Shown: positions 1 through 7,287 of the stretch, piece after piece
How positions within the stretch are numbered: position 1 is the first letter of the stretch
Layout of the letters: each line of letters opens with the position of its first letter
Assembly (NCBI RefSeq): GCF_022614595.1
Contig: NZ_JAJFAU010000011.1
Span: 5,728-56,221 of the forward strand
Direction: 5' to 3'
DNA length: 50,494 nucleotides
Origin: Streptomyces sp. CNQ085
GTDB lineage: Bacteria; Actinomycetota; Actinomycetes; Streptomycetales; Streptomycetaceae
The notes under the pieces: model-generated
What the model was told of the DNA's origin: nothing
The model's database searches: none
Seen by the model: only the letters and a program-made list of their open reading frames with translations
Program-made: the position numbers and the translations under genes

Positions 1-69
<69 letters not shown>

Positions 70-94
70 CTTCGCGGCTCGCGAGCCGGGTGTC

Positions 95-2257
95 TCAGGT
101 GGTCAGGGAGTTCTCCGAGCCACTGGGGCCGCTCTCCTGCCCGTTCTCCGCCGCGTCGGCCGCTTCCGCCGCCTCGGCGGCCACCCGCGGCGCCGGGGCG
201 TCGTCGGTGCGCAGGGCCATCAGCTCGCGGCGCCTGTCCGCCTTGGCGCACAGCGCCGCGACCGCCCGGTCGAAGCGGACGATCGACGGCGGGTCGGCCG
301 GCCCCAGCAGATGCGTCTTCAGCTCGGAACGTGCCCGCGCCATGGTGTCCCTGGACGGGTCCCGGACGGAGTCCAGCAGGGCGGGCACACCGGCGGCGTC
401 GGGCGTGAGGACCGTGGCCGCCCGCACGGTCGGCAGACCGGCCCTGAACTCCTCCTCCGCCAGACCGCTGGTGTTGGCGACCGCGTACGGCTTCTCACCG
501 GCCAGCCAGTCCGAGACCACGCTGGAGACGTCGCTGATCAGCAGGTCGGAGCGGTTGAAGCAGGCGTACAGGGCGGGCCGCGGCCCGGTGACGACCAGGT
601 GCTCCCACTCGGGGAAGGACGCCCAGTAGGCCTCCTCCCAGGCGGCTGTCGCGGCCGTCACCGCCGCCTCCCGGTCCCCCTCGGGGGTGGACTGGAGCAG
701 CATCCGCTCCATCTCGTCCGCGCTCGGCCGGAACGCCGTGCTGGTCAGCTCGTCCAGCTCGGAGGTGCGGCGGGCCAGCTCGGCAGCGGCCTCCGGGCCG
801 GGGCGCGGGCCGGAGCGCCGGGCGTTGGCCTCGGCGATCATGTGCTGGATGCGCACGTCGGCGCGGGCCGCGCGCGGGTCCACCGAACCGGTCATCGGGT
901 GGGGCTTGTACAGCAGCCGCACCTTCGGGTCCGCCAGCAGGGCGCGGACGATGTTCTCGCCGGCCAGGATGACCGAGGTGTTGCCGGGGTCGTCGGTCCA
1001 GCCCTCCCAGGTGGGCGCGTACAGCACCGTGACGGGACCGTTCGCGGCCGGGGGCCCGGCGTACGGGCGGATCGGCGCGAGCTGCGGGCGGCCGACCTCC
1101 ACCACGTCGCGGTCGTCGACGCCGATGTCGGCGAGCCGGTAGCGGTCCCGGGCGGCCCGGCCCGCGACCCACACCTCGTCGTAGGCCTTGGCGTAGGGGT
1201 TGCAGCTGGAGAGCTTGTCGCTCTCGCCGTGGTTGATGAAGGCGTGCTTGATCGAGGGGATGCGCAGTACCTGCGAGGTCTTACCGGAGTTCGCCGGGTG
1301 CAGCATCATCTTGAGCGAGGAGTGCTCCAGCCGCATGAGGTGGGCGACCTTGGGGATGCACACGACGGGCACGTCGGTCGCGTCGATCTTCTGGACCATG
1401 AACCGCTCGCGCAGCACGATCAGCGGCCTGGCCTCCAGTGCGGAGAGCGTGCCCAGCCACATGTTCGCCTGGTAGGCGGAGGCCGCGCCGCCGGAGAAGT
1501 ACATCGCCACCGTCGGCCGGTACTCGGCCAGCCAGCGGTCCAGCCACTCCAGCGCCTGCCGCTCGTTCGCGGGCTGCGCGCCCGGCCGCAGCCAGGCGGC
1601 GAGCCGCAGTATGCCGCCCAGGTGGAATGCCAGGGTGACGCCCACTCCCAGCAGGCCCCACAGGGCGTCGGTGGTCACGGCCGAGGCCATCAGACCGGCC
1701 GTGGCGGGCAGGGCGAAGTACAGCAGCCGGCGGCTGGGCTGGCGGGCCAGCAGCCGCGGCGGCGCGGAGGACAGCCGCAGGGCGGAGGCGTCGATGTTGC
1801 GGGTGACGATGGGGAGGGTGCGCCGGCGCCTGATCAGCAGCGCGATCGCCTGGCAGCAGAAGTGCAGGAAGTACCCGGCCAGCAGGGCCAGGGCGAGGGG
1901 CTGCTCCTCCAGCGGGTCGATGCCCGGCAGCCGGACCAGGCCGACGACGATCAGCGCGTCGCGCAGCAGCTGACGGGTGGTGACGTCGAAGCGCAGCCTG
2001 CCCAGCGCGGCGACCAGCCAGGGCTGCCGGTGCACCAGGTACAGGTCGAGCAGGAGGCCGGCCGAGGATCCCGAGACGAACAGGGCGGTGTCGGCCAGCA
2101 GGGCGCCCAGTGCCTGTGCCAGGAAGGCCGCGCCCAGCAGGACGGAGAGGGCCAGAGCGTGTTTCACCGAGAAGCTCGGTGGAGCGGGCCGGGGGGAACC
2201 CCTTTCGGCCCGTCTCTTGCTGTGGAAGAGCCTCAGGACTGGGAACGAGGCGGACAT
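95..2257 (-). CDS. CDP-glycerol glycerophosphotransferase-like membrane protein (teichoic-acid type)
   Basis: Predicted 720-residue transferase that would add phospho-polyol units to a wall polymer at the cytoplasmic membrane face. Residues about 35-225 hold several hydrophobic segments. The rest resembles the CDP-glycerol:poly(glycerophosphate) transferase (TagF/TagB) domain: NHGESDK near residue 345, VLYAPTWEGW near 415, LYKPHP near 450 and the late SDVSSVVSDW motif near 580. These correspond to the conserved His and Asp/Ser positions of that family. I prefer the ATG at 2257, with GGAG about 14 nt upstream, over the GTG at 2269, where GGAG is almost adjacent. Teichoic-acid genes near proB are, from memory, usual in Streptomyces. 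The natural polymer could be another glycosyl-phosphate chain, so the donor is uncertain. The family call is firm. Confidence 0.85.
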   Translation of the reverse strand: MSASFPVLRLFHSKRRAERGSPRPAPPSFSVKHALALSVLLGAAFLAQALGALLADTALFVSGSSAGLLLDLYLVHRQPWLVAALGRLRFDVTTRQLLRDALIVVGLVRLPGIDPLEEQPLALALLAGYFLHFCCQAIALLIRRRRTLPIVTRNIDASALRLSSAPPRLLARQPSRRLLYFALPATAGLMASAVTTDALWGLLGVGVTLAFHLGGILRLAAWLRPGAQPANERQALEWLDRWLAEYRPTVAMYFSGGAASAYQANMWLGTLSALEARPLIVLRERFMVQKIDATDVPVVCIPKVAHLMRLEHSSLKMMLHPANSGKTSQVLRIPSIKHAFINHGESDKLSSCNPYAKAYDEVWVAGRAARDRYRLADIGVDDRDVVEVGRPQLAPIRPYAGPPAANGPVTVLYAPTWEGWTDDPGNTSVILAGENIVRALLADPKVRLLYKPHPMTGSVDPRAARADVRIQHMIAEANARRSGPRPGPEAAAELARRTSELDELTSTAFRPSADEMERMLLQSTPEGDREAAVTAATAAWEEAYWASFPEWEHLVVTGPRPALYACFNRSDLLISDVSSVVSDWLAGEKPYAVANTSGLAEEEFRAGLPTVRAATVLTPDAAGVPALLDSVRDPSRDTMARARSELKTHLLGPADPPSIVRFDRAVAALCAKADRRRELMALRTDDAPAPRVAAEAAEAADAAENGQESGPSGSENSLTT

Positions 2258-2460
2258 CAGGCAGGTCACGCTCCAGGAAGGGACGTCATACGTGTCGTCT
2301 CGCCTACCGCCCGCCCCTGCCTTCCGGAGGCTTTCCGGCGCCCTTCCCCAACGGCGATCGGCATGCGGCGGAGTGTTCGACGACCACTCGATGATGCGTT
2401 TGCGGCGCTCATCCTACGGTCACCGCGGCGCTGTCCTCGCGCGGTGCCCTCGCGCAACGC

Positions 2461-2508
2461 CGGGCGGGGCGGTGAACGGAAGTCCCCTTCTGTTCACCGC
2501 CCCGCCCG
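2461..2508. terminator. 17-bp perfect inverted repeat, terminator-like
   Basis: CGGGCGGGGCGGTGAAC at 2461-2477 is exactly complementary to GTTCACCGCCCCGCCCG at 2492-2508, with a 14-nt loop. It falls in the 3' part of the small acidic ORF and upstream of the transferase gene. It could terminate transcription coming from the right. There is no T tract. Confidence 0.6.
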
Positions 2509-2585
2509 GTGGCGTACGCGTCCGCGTCGCCATCGGCCCCGGCGTCCGGGGCGTCCTGCCGGGAGTCGCCGCCGAGGTCGGCGGT

Positions 2586-2595
2586 GGGGGGGGGG
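2586..2595. repeat. G10 homopolymer at an apparent frameshift
   Basis: Ten consecutive G on the plus strand. Coding character on the minus strand changes frame exactly here. One extra base (or two fewer) restores a single open frame with consistent composition. Confidence 0.8.
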
Positions 2596-2717
2596 TCTCG
2601 CGGAGGAGGTCCTCCATGAAGGTGATCCCCTGCTCCTCGTCGGCCTCGCTCTCCTGGTTCTCCCGGTCCTGTTCACGCTTGCGCTGCTCCAGTTCCTCGG
2701 CGGTCATCAGGGCTGTC

Positions 2718-2854
2718 GAGCCCCGGGTTTTGTGGAGAGTCGGTTAGCTGGTTTTCTGCGGCGATGCTGGGGATTCGACCGTCAGGTGGTGAGTGGCTTC
2801 GTGTTCGGTGGGGGTGACGTGCCCGAGCTCGCCGTGGAGGCGTCGCCGGTTGAA
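2718..2854 (-). mobile_element. IS3-family transposase C-terminus and terminal repeat (remnant)
   Basis: Reading leftward from 2854 gives FNRRRLHGELGHVTPTEHEA, then HHLTVESPASPQKTS and a TAA stop at 2744-2746. This is the typical C-terminal end of an IS3-family integrase-type transposase (WFNxRRLHGELGHVPPxEyE). Just beyond the stop, CTCTCCACAAAACCCGGGGC (about 2718-2737, minus sense) looks like an IS3 terminal inverted repeat. The rest of the transposase is missing or displaced, so this is a dead fragment. Confidence 0.7.
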
Positions 2855-2876
2855 CCTGAGTTGCTCAGGTTCAACC
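2848..2876. repeat. 13-bp perfect palindrome at the junction of two IS remnants
   Basis: GGTTGAACCTGAG at 2848-2860 and CTCAGGTTCAACC at 2864-2876, separated by TTG. It lies exactly where the IS30-like frame stops (TGA inside GGTTGA) and the IS3-like frame resumes. The sequence GACTGGTTGAACC just outside resembles the DWFN codons expected in the IS3 transposase, so the palindrome may record the insertion or deletion event that joined the fragments. Confidence 0.75.
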
Positions 2877-2984
2877 AGTCGTCGCAACACCGGCTTGTTG
2901 GATCGACTGTAGCTGCTCGTTGAGGGCTTCGGCCGGGGTCTTCCAGCCGAGGGTCTTGCGTGGTCGGCCGTTCAGGGTGGCGCC
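2871..2984 (-). mobile_element. IS30-family transposase C-terminus (remnant)
   Basis: The minus frame reads TLNGRPRKTLGWKTPAEALN followed by EQLQSIQQAGVATTG and a TGA at 2871-2873. LNxRPRKTLGWxTPAEAL is the hallmark C-terminus of IS30-family DDE transposases. Upstream, the same frame runs into sequence of a different family, so only about 35 codons of the element remain. It appears to be embedded in the IS3-type remnant. Confidence 0.75.
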
Positions 2985-2987
2985 GGT

Positions 2988-3041
2988 TCGACGACGTCTC
3001 CAGACGGCCATGTCCAAGGCGTCCAGGGCGAGGCCGGTGAG
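2988..3041 (-). mobile_element. Possible internal piece of an IS3-family transposase
   Basis: The minus frame reads LTGLALDALDMAVWRRRR directly upstream of the IS30-like tail. LxLDALxMAxWxRR is a common internal stretch of IS3-family integrase domains. If correct, the IS30 fragment interrupts one IS3 transposase whose ends lie on both sides. The match is short, so confidence is moderate. Confidence 0.45.
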
Positions 3042-3105
3042 CTGGCCGGGGCCTACACCACCGGGCTGCACTACGACGCGGCCGACGCAGAACACTGGTG
3101 TCTCT

Positions 3106-3578
3106 TCCATAGTCGGCGGGTTCGCCAAGGATGAAATCGGGAAAGTTTGGGACACTTTTTGGGCAAATGACGCAGGCAGAATGTGCCTCAGTGGTTCCAT
3201 CGGCTTCGGGACTGGAGTGGCAGGAGAGGCCTGTATCGTGAAGACAATTACACCTGACGGGAAAGTCGAGTACGGTCACACCGTCTCCAAGGGAATGGAA
3301 TCCCCGTCCCTGGGGACAGGTATCCAGCTCGGGGCGATGGGCAGCAACGCTGATGGCATAGCGCAGCTTAAAGGTGACGGGTGGGGCGGGACGGTCTCTG
3401 CCGGGTACGGAGCCGCTGCTTCGGTGACCCATGAAAGGGCTATAGGTACGGCTAACACCCGGGGAGAGAGTGTGGGTGTAACTACGGTCAGCGTGGGGGA
3501 GGTGTCGGTGCTGAGTTCGGTATCACTACGAGCGTCAACACTGAGGTTGGGAAGTGGTTCACTCTCGACGAATGGTGA
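3106..3578 (+). pseudogene. Glycine-rich C-terminal fragment of a large secreted or polymorphic-toxin-type protein (frameshifted)
   Basis: An open frame without a plausible start reads FAKDEIGKVWDTFWANDAGR, CLSGSIGFGTGVAGEAC, then a Gly/Thr/Ser-rich beta-like tail with VTTVSVG. After five G at 3495-3499 the sensible reading shifts: one extra G gives GGGVGAEFGITTSVNTEV and KWFTLDEW with a TGA at 3576-3578, while the uncorrected frame runs to 3585 as Ser/Leu-rich sequence. The region is clearly less GC-rich than its neighbours and uses many A/T-ending codons, which points to recent transfer. No start, signal peptide or N-terminal repeats are visible. The left end abuts IS remnants, so the 5' part was probably lost. 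Similarity to RHS/WapA-type tails is a guess from style, context and the adjacent small membrane gene. Confidence 0.45.
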
Positions 3579-3605
3579 TACCTGATTCGTCCACGGTACA
3601 GCGAG

Positions 3606-3634
3606 GCGGGAGTCTGTGTGCTTGAGGCTCCCGC
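3606..3634 (+). terminator. Intrinsic terminator after the glycine-rich fragment
   Basis: GCGGGAG at 3606-3612 pairs with CTCCCGC at 3628-3634, followed by TTCCTTTTT. This is a classic stem plus T tract, rare in such high-GC DNA. Its place 28 nt after the frameshift-corrected stop supports that reading of the gene end. Confidence 0.7.
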
Positions 3635-3658
3635 TTCCTTTTTCGGTGGTGTTTCTTG

Positions 3659-3916
3659 ATGATGGCGAATTTCCTTCCCCTTTCCATGGGGCAAACCCCT
3701 TCGTCCGGTGTGGACGTGTCTGCGGTGGTATTTTTTGCACTTTTCTCGATTTACGGATGGGTCACCTTTCTGAACCACGGAGATGCCGCCCGTCGGGTAT
3801 TTGGATTTTTTTCCGGGTTCACGTTTACCGGGCCTGCGGCGCCGGGGACCTTTCGATTCATTGGTGCAGGTGTCGCCTTCATCGGGACGGTTGGCCTGAT
3901 TGCGGAAATCGCTTAG
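3659..3916 (+). CDS. Small two-helix membrane protein, possible immunity-type partner
   Basis: An 85-residue protein starting at the ATG at 3659 (a second ATG follows at 3662 and a TTG lies at 3656). Two hydrophobic segments are visible: roughly residues 18-38 (VSAVVFFALFSIYGWVTFL) and 61-85 (FRFIGAGVAFIGTVGLIAEI). The composition is as AT-rich as the glycine-rich fragment upstream, so the two probably arrived together. A small membrane protein directly downstream of a toxin-like C-terminus is the usual arrangement of an immunity gene, but nothing in the sequence proves that. No family is recognised. The ribosome site is weak (GGTGGTG). Confidence 0.5.
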   Translation: MMANFLPLSMGQTPSSGVDVSAVVFFALFSIYGWVTFLNHGDAARRVFGFFSGFTFTGPAAPGTFRFIGAGVAFIGTVGLIAEIA

Positions 3917-3978
3917 GCCTTCCGAGGGTAAGAGGTCGCCCCTGACCAGCGGGCGGGCGGGCCGAGCGGGGGCTCGCG

Positions 3979-3984
3979 TAGATT
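3979..3984 (+). promoter_or_regulatory. Candidate -10 box for proB
   Basis: TAGATT fits the Streptomyces TAnnnT -10 pattern and lies 44 nt upstream of the proB start. No convincing -35 hexamer is visible. Confidence 0.35.
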
Positions 3985-4027
3985 GCACAGCGACCGGACG
4001 AGGGATCACACGCAGGGGACGGCGCAG

Positions 4028-5179
4028 GTGGCAGCGGCAGAGCAGGGCCTTCGGCGGGACGTACGGGACGCCCGCAGGATCGTGGTGAAGATCGGGTCGT
4101 CCTCGCTGACCACGGCCGCCGGCGGGCTGGACGCCGACCGGGTGGACGCGCTGGTGGACGTGGTGGCCAGGTGTCTCGGCGCCCCGGAGGACGAGGACAG
4201 CAAGGAGGTCGTGCTGGTCTCCTCCGGCGCCATCGCCGCCGGACTGGCACCGCTGGGCCTGGACAAGCGCCCCCGCGACCTCGCCCGCCAGCAGGCCGCC
4301 GCCAGCGTCGGCCAGGGTCTGCTGGTGGCCCGCTACACCGCCTCCTTCGCCCGCTACGGCCGGCGCGTGGGCCAGGTGCTGCTGACCTCGGACGACACCA
4401 GCCGCCGCGCGCACTACCGCAACGCCTACCGCACCCTGGACCAGCTCCTGGCCATGGGCACGGTGCCGGTCGTCAACGAGAACGACACCGTCGCCACCGA
4501 CGAGATCCGCTTCGGCGACAACGACCGGCTGGCCGCGCTGGTCGCCCATCTCGTCCGCGCCGAGCTGCTGGTCCTGCTCTCCGACGTCGACGGCCTCTAC
4601 GACGGCAATCCGGCCTCCCCCGGCACCTCCCTCATCGAGGAGGTGCGCGGCCCGCACGACCTGGACGGGGTGGAGATCGGCAGCGCCGGGAAGGCCGGGG
4701 TCGGCACCGGAGGCATGGTCACCAAGGTCGAGGCGGCCCGGATCGCCGCCGGGGCCGGCGTCCCCGTGGTGCTCACCTCCGCCACCCGCGCCGCCGACGC
4801 CCTCGCCGGCCGGTCCGTGGGCACCTACTTCCACCGCACCGGCCGCCGCTCCGCCGGCCGGCTGCTGTGGCTGGCCCACGCCTCCGCCCCGCGCGGCGCG
4901 CTGGTGCTGGACGACGGCGCGGTGCGGGCCGTCGTCGAGCGGCGCACCTCGCTGCTGCCGGCCGGGCTGGCCGGGGTGGAGGGCGAGTTCTCCGCCGGCG
5001 ACCCGGTCGAGCTGCGGGACACCGCCGGGCGGGCCGTCGCCCGCGGGCTGGTCAACTTCGACGCGCGCGAGATCCCCCGGCTGATCGGCCGCTCCACCCG
5101 CGACCTGGCCCGCGAACTCGGCCCCGCGTACGAGAGGGAGGTCGTCCACCGCGACGATCTGGTCCTGCTGCACCCCTGA
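4028..5179 (+). CDS. proB: Glutamate 5-kinase
   Basis: Catalyses ATP-dependent phosphorylation of glutamate, the first step of proline synthesis, in the cytoplasm. The 383-residue protein begins with the amino-acid-kinase fold ([13 protein letters not shown] near residue 18), then SSGAIAAG, the substrate motif [18 protein letters not shown] and the [12 protein letters not shown] loop, and ends with a PUA domain (about 285-375), as in full-length bacterial ProB. I chose the GTG at 4028, where conserved sequence begins soon after, over the GTG at 3983. A conserved gene of unknown function and proA follow in the same direction. Proline feedback inhibition is known for the family. Confidence 0.95.
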   Translation: MAAAEQGLRRDVRDARRIVVKIGSSSLTTAAGGLDADRVDALVDVVARCLGAPEDEDSKEVVLVSSGAIAAGLAPLGLDKRPRDLARQQAAASVGQGLLVARYTASFARYGRRVGQVLLTSDDTSRRAHYRNAYRTLDQLLAMGTVPVVNENDTVATDEIRFGDNDRLAALVAHLVRAELLVLLSDVDGLYDGNPASPGTSLIEEVRGPHDLDGVEIGSAGKAGVGTGGMVTKVEAARIAAGAGVPVVLTSATRAADALAGRSVGTYFHRTGRRSAGRLLWLAHASAPRGALVLDDGAVRAVVERRTSLLPAGLAGVEGEFSAGDPVELRDTAGRAVARGLVNFDAREIPRLIGRSTRDLARELGPAYEREVVHRDDLVLLHP

Positions 5180-5194
5180 CGGCACCCCTGACGG
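5171..5194. repeat. 12-bp exact tandem duplication over the proB stop codon
   Basis: CACCCCTGACGG occurs twice in a row (5171-5182 and 5183-5194). The first copy carries the proB stop TGA at 5177-5179. It looks like a slippage duplication with no effect on the protein. Confidence 0.85.
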
Positions 5195-5340
5195 CGCAGC
5201 CGGGTCAGCCTTTCCACGGAAAGCTTCCCGAAAACCGCCACACGGGGACTCGAGTGCTGGTCCACTTCTGTGGGAGGACCGCGCTCGCGCGGTCGCACAG
5301 GCGCAGCCACACGAGATCGGCACCACACGGGAGGCCGCCG

Positions 5341-5805
5341 GTGAGACGACTGACCAGCGTCGACTTGGGGGACCCCCAGCGAGGCGACGGGGCGGGGAGC
5401 CCCCCGCCCCCTCCGGCGGGGCCGGACGCCCGCCGCGGCGGGGAGGAGGGCCGCGCCGGAGGCGCCTCCCGGCTGTGGCACGTCACCCTCAGCGTCTCCG
5501 GGGCCGAGGCGCCGCTGCGGGATGTCAGACGGGCGCTGGAGCGGCTCGCCCACGATCACCCCTTCCTGCTGGCCGGGCGGTACGCCAACGACCACGCCGA
5601 GATCCGCTACTGGGAGGAGGCCCGCGACCTCCACGACGCCGCGGCCGTGGCGCTGCGGCTGTGGGGCGAGCACCGGGCGTCGTCGAAGCTGCCGCCCTGG
5701 GAGATCGTCGGGCTGGAGGTCATCGGCCGCGAGACGTACCGCCGGCGGGTGGCGGAGGGCTACGGCCCGCACCCCGCCATCCCGGCCGGCGTCCACCCGT
5801 TCTGA
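5341..5805 (+). CDS. Conserved small protein between proB and proA, function unknown
   Basis: A 154-residue protein beginning at the GTG at 5341, preceded by a good GGGAGG site. Residues 1-45 are low-complexity (Pro, Gly, Asp, Arg) and contain, at DNA level, GGGGGACCCCC followed by a GGGGAGCCCCCC-like stretch similar to palindromes seen between Streptomyces genes. The ordered part runs from about residue 45: [34 protein letters not shown], then [16 protein letters not shown] and a C-terminal [12 protein letters not shown] see no catalytic motif and no membrane segment. Its position between two proline genes suggests only co-transcription. I do not recognise a named family. Confidence 0.75.
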   Translation: MRRLTSVDLGDPQRGDGAGSPPPPPAGPDARRGGEEGRAGGASRLWHVTLSVSGAEAPLRDVRRALERLAHDHPFLLAGRYANDHAEIRYWEEARDLHDAAAVALRLWGEHRASSKLPPWEIVGLEVIGRETYRRRVAEGYGPHPAIPAGVHPF

Positions 5806-5888
5806 CCCCGGGCCGCCGGGAGGCGGCGGGCCGGGCACACCACCCGTCTCGCACCGCGGACCCGGGGATGGACGCCGCCCGCCCTGGC

Positions 5889-5894
5889 TACGCT
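5889..5894 (+). promoter_or_regulatory. -10 box of a probable leaderless proA promoter
   Basis: TACGCT ends 6 nt before the proA ATG at 5901. Transcription would start at or next to the A of the start codon, which is common in Streptomyces. This suggests proA has its own promoter in addition to any read-through from proB. Confidence 0.6.
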
Positions 5895-5900
5895 GGGAGC

Positions 5901-7178
5901 ATGAGCAGCGCATCGCAGACCTCGCCCGTGACCGACACCGCCCGACGCGCCAAGGAGGCGGCCGCCGCGCTCGCCCCGCTGCCGCGCACCGCGCGCGACG
6001 GCGCGCTGCTCGCGATCGCCGACGCCCTGGTGGCCCGCACCGGCGAGATCGTCGAGGCCAACGCCGCCGACGTGGACAGGGCCCGCGCCGCCGGGACGGC
6101 CGAGTCCGTCGTCGACCGGCTCACCCTCACCCCCGAGCGGATCGCCGCCATCGCCTCCGACGTGCGCGACGTGGTGGCCCTGCCCGACCCGGTGGGCGAG
6201 GTGGTGCGCGGCTCCACGCTCCCGGGCGGCCTGGAGCTGCGCCAGGTGCGGGTGCCGCTCGGCGTGGTCGGCATCGTCTACGAGGCCAGGCCCAACGTCA
6301 CCGTGGACGCCGCCGTGCTCTGTCTGAAGGCCGGCAACGCGGTGCTGCTGCGCGGCTCCTCCTCCGCGTACTCCTCCAACACCGCCCTGGTCGCCGTGCT
6401 CCGCGACGCCGTGGTCTCCGCGGGGCTCCCGGCCGACGCCGTCCAGCTCGTGCCCGGCGAGAGCCGCGACAGTGTCAGGGAGCTGATGCGCGCCCGCGGC
6501 CTGGTGGACGTGCTGATCCCGCGCGGCGGCGCCTCCCTGATCAGGACGGTCGTGGAGGAGTCCACCGTCCCGGTCATCGAGACCGGTACCGGCAACTGCC
6601 ACGTCTACGTCGACGAGCACGCCGACCTCGACATGGCCGTGGAGATCCTGGTCAACTCCAAGGCGCAGCGTCCCAGCGTCTGCAACGCCGCCGAGACCGT
6701 GCTGGTGCACTCCGGTATCGCCGACGCCTTCCTGCCACGCGCCCTGGCCGCGCTGGAGAAGGCCGGGGTGACCGTCCACGGCGACGGGGCCTGGGCCAAG
6801 GCGGGCGAGGCGGGCGGCGTGGACGTGGTGCCCGCCACGGAGGAGGACTGGGCCACCGAGTACCTCTCGTACGACATCGCCGCCGCCGTGGTGCCCTCCC
6901 TGGACGCCGCGGTGGAGCACATCCGCCGCTGGAGCTCCGGCCACACCGAGGCGATCGTCACCTCCGACACCTCGGCGGCCCGCCGTTTCGTGTCGCTGGT
7001 GGACTCCACCGCGGTCATGGTCAACGCCTCCACCCGCTTCACCGACGGCGGCCAGTTCGGTTTCGGCGCCGAGATCGGCATCTCGACGCAGAAGCTGCAC
7101 GCCCGCGGGCCCATGGGCCTGCCGGAGCTGACCTCGACGAAGTACGTGGTCACGGGCGACGGGCACGTGCGCGACTGA
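5901..7178 (+). CDS. proA: Gamma-glutamyl phosphate reductase
   Basis: Reduces gamma-glutamyl phosphate with NADPH to glutamate-5-semialdehyde, the second step of proline synthesis. The 425-residue protein has the aldehyde-dehydrogenase-like layout of Pro[21 protein letters not shown] near residue 115, [37 protein letters not shown], and the catalytic cysteine in [14 protein letters not shown] near residue 270, followed by [20 protein letters not shown]. Length is normal for the family. The ATG at 5901 is preceded by a leaderless-type -10 box rather than a Shine-Dalgarno site. The product channels into proline synthesis with ProB. Confidence 0.97.
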   Translation: MSSASQTSPVTDTARRAKEAAAALAPLPRTARDGALLAIADALVARTGEIVEANAADVDRARAAGTAESVVDRLTLTPERIAAIASDVRDVVALPDPVGEVVRGSTLPGGLELRQVRVPLGVVGIVYEARPNVTVDAAVLCLKAGNAVLLRGSSSAYSSNTALVAVLRDAVVSAGLPADAVQLVPGESRDSVRELMRARGLVDVLIPRGGASLIRTVVEESTVPVIETGTGNCHVYVDEHADLDMAVEILVNSKAQRPSVCNAAETVLVHSGIADAFLPRALAALEKAGVTVHGDGAWAKAGEAGGVDVVPATEEDWATEYLSYDIAAAVVPSLDAAVEHIRRWSSGHTEAIVTSDTSAARRFVSLVDSTAVMVNASTRFTDGGQFGFGAEIGISTQKLHARGPMGLPELTSTKYVVTGDGHVRD

Positions 7179-7275
7179 TCCGGCGGCTCTCCCGCGGGGC
7201 TCCGAGGGCGGCGCCCCGCCCCGCGTGAAACCAGACGAATCGCCGTTCTCCCTGCCCAAAGTCCTCCGGCCGGTC

Positions 7276-7281
7276 TACGCT
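7276..7281 (+). promoter_or_regulatory. -10 box of a probable leaderless promoter
   Basis: TACGCT ends 6 nt before the GTG start at 7288. The spacing and sequence match the box before proA and resemble the TACTCT box before the related gene at 8080. Confidence 0.55.
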
Positions 7282-7287
7282 GGTCCC

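Larger units (their letters stand above)
2409..2707 (-). pseudogene. Small acidic ORF of unknown function, frameshifted at a G10 tract
   Basis: Reading starts at the ATG at 2707 with MTAEELEQRKREQ and continues as a very acidic, charged helix ending near TFMEDLLRETP. GC at third codon positions is above 90 percent, typical of real genes here. The frame then meets ten G (C in the coding sense) at 2586-2595. If the run were one base longer, the frame continues as TADLGGDSRQDAPDAGADGD and on to a stop at 2409-2411, keeping the acidic character and codon bias. Without the change it reads as Pro/Thr-rich noise to 2420. Either the run length is a sequencing error or the gene is disrupted. I recognise no family. 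An IS3-type end lies just upstream, so the true 5' end may be lost. Confidence 0.45.

Noticed and set aside
311..2923. An 870-codon plus-strand frame opposite the glycerophosphotransferase gene
   Set aside because: It is Arg/Gly/Gln-rich noise typical of a GC-rich shadow frame. The minus strand carries clear family motifs.
5210..5223. CTTTCC/GGAAAG inverted repeat after proB as a terminator
   Set aside because: The loop would be two bases, too small to form. It may be a chance palindrome.
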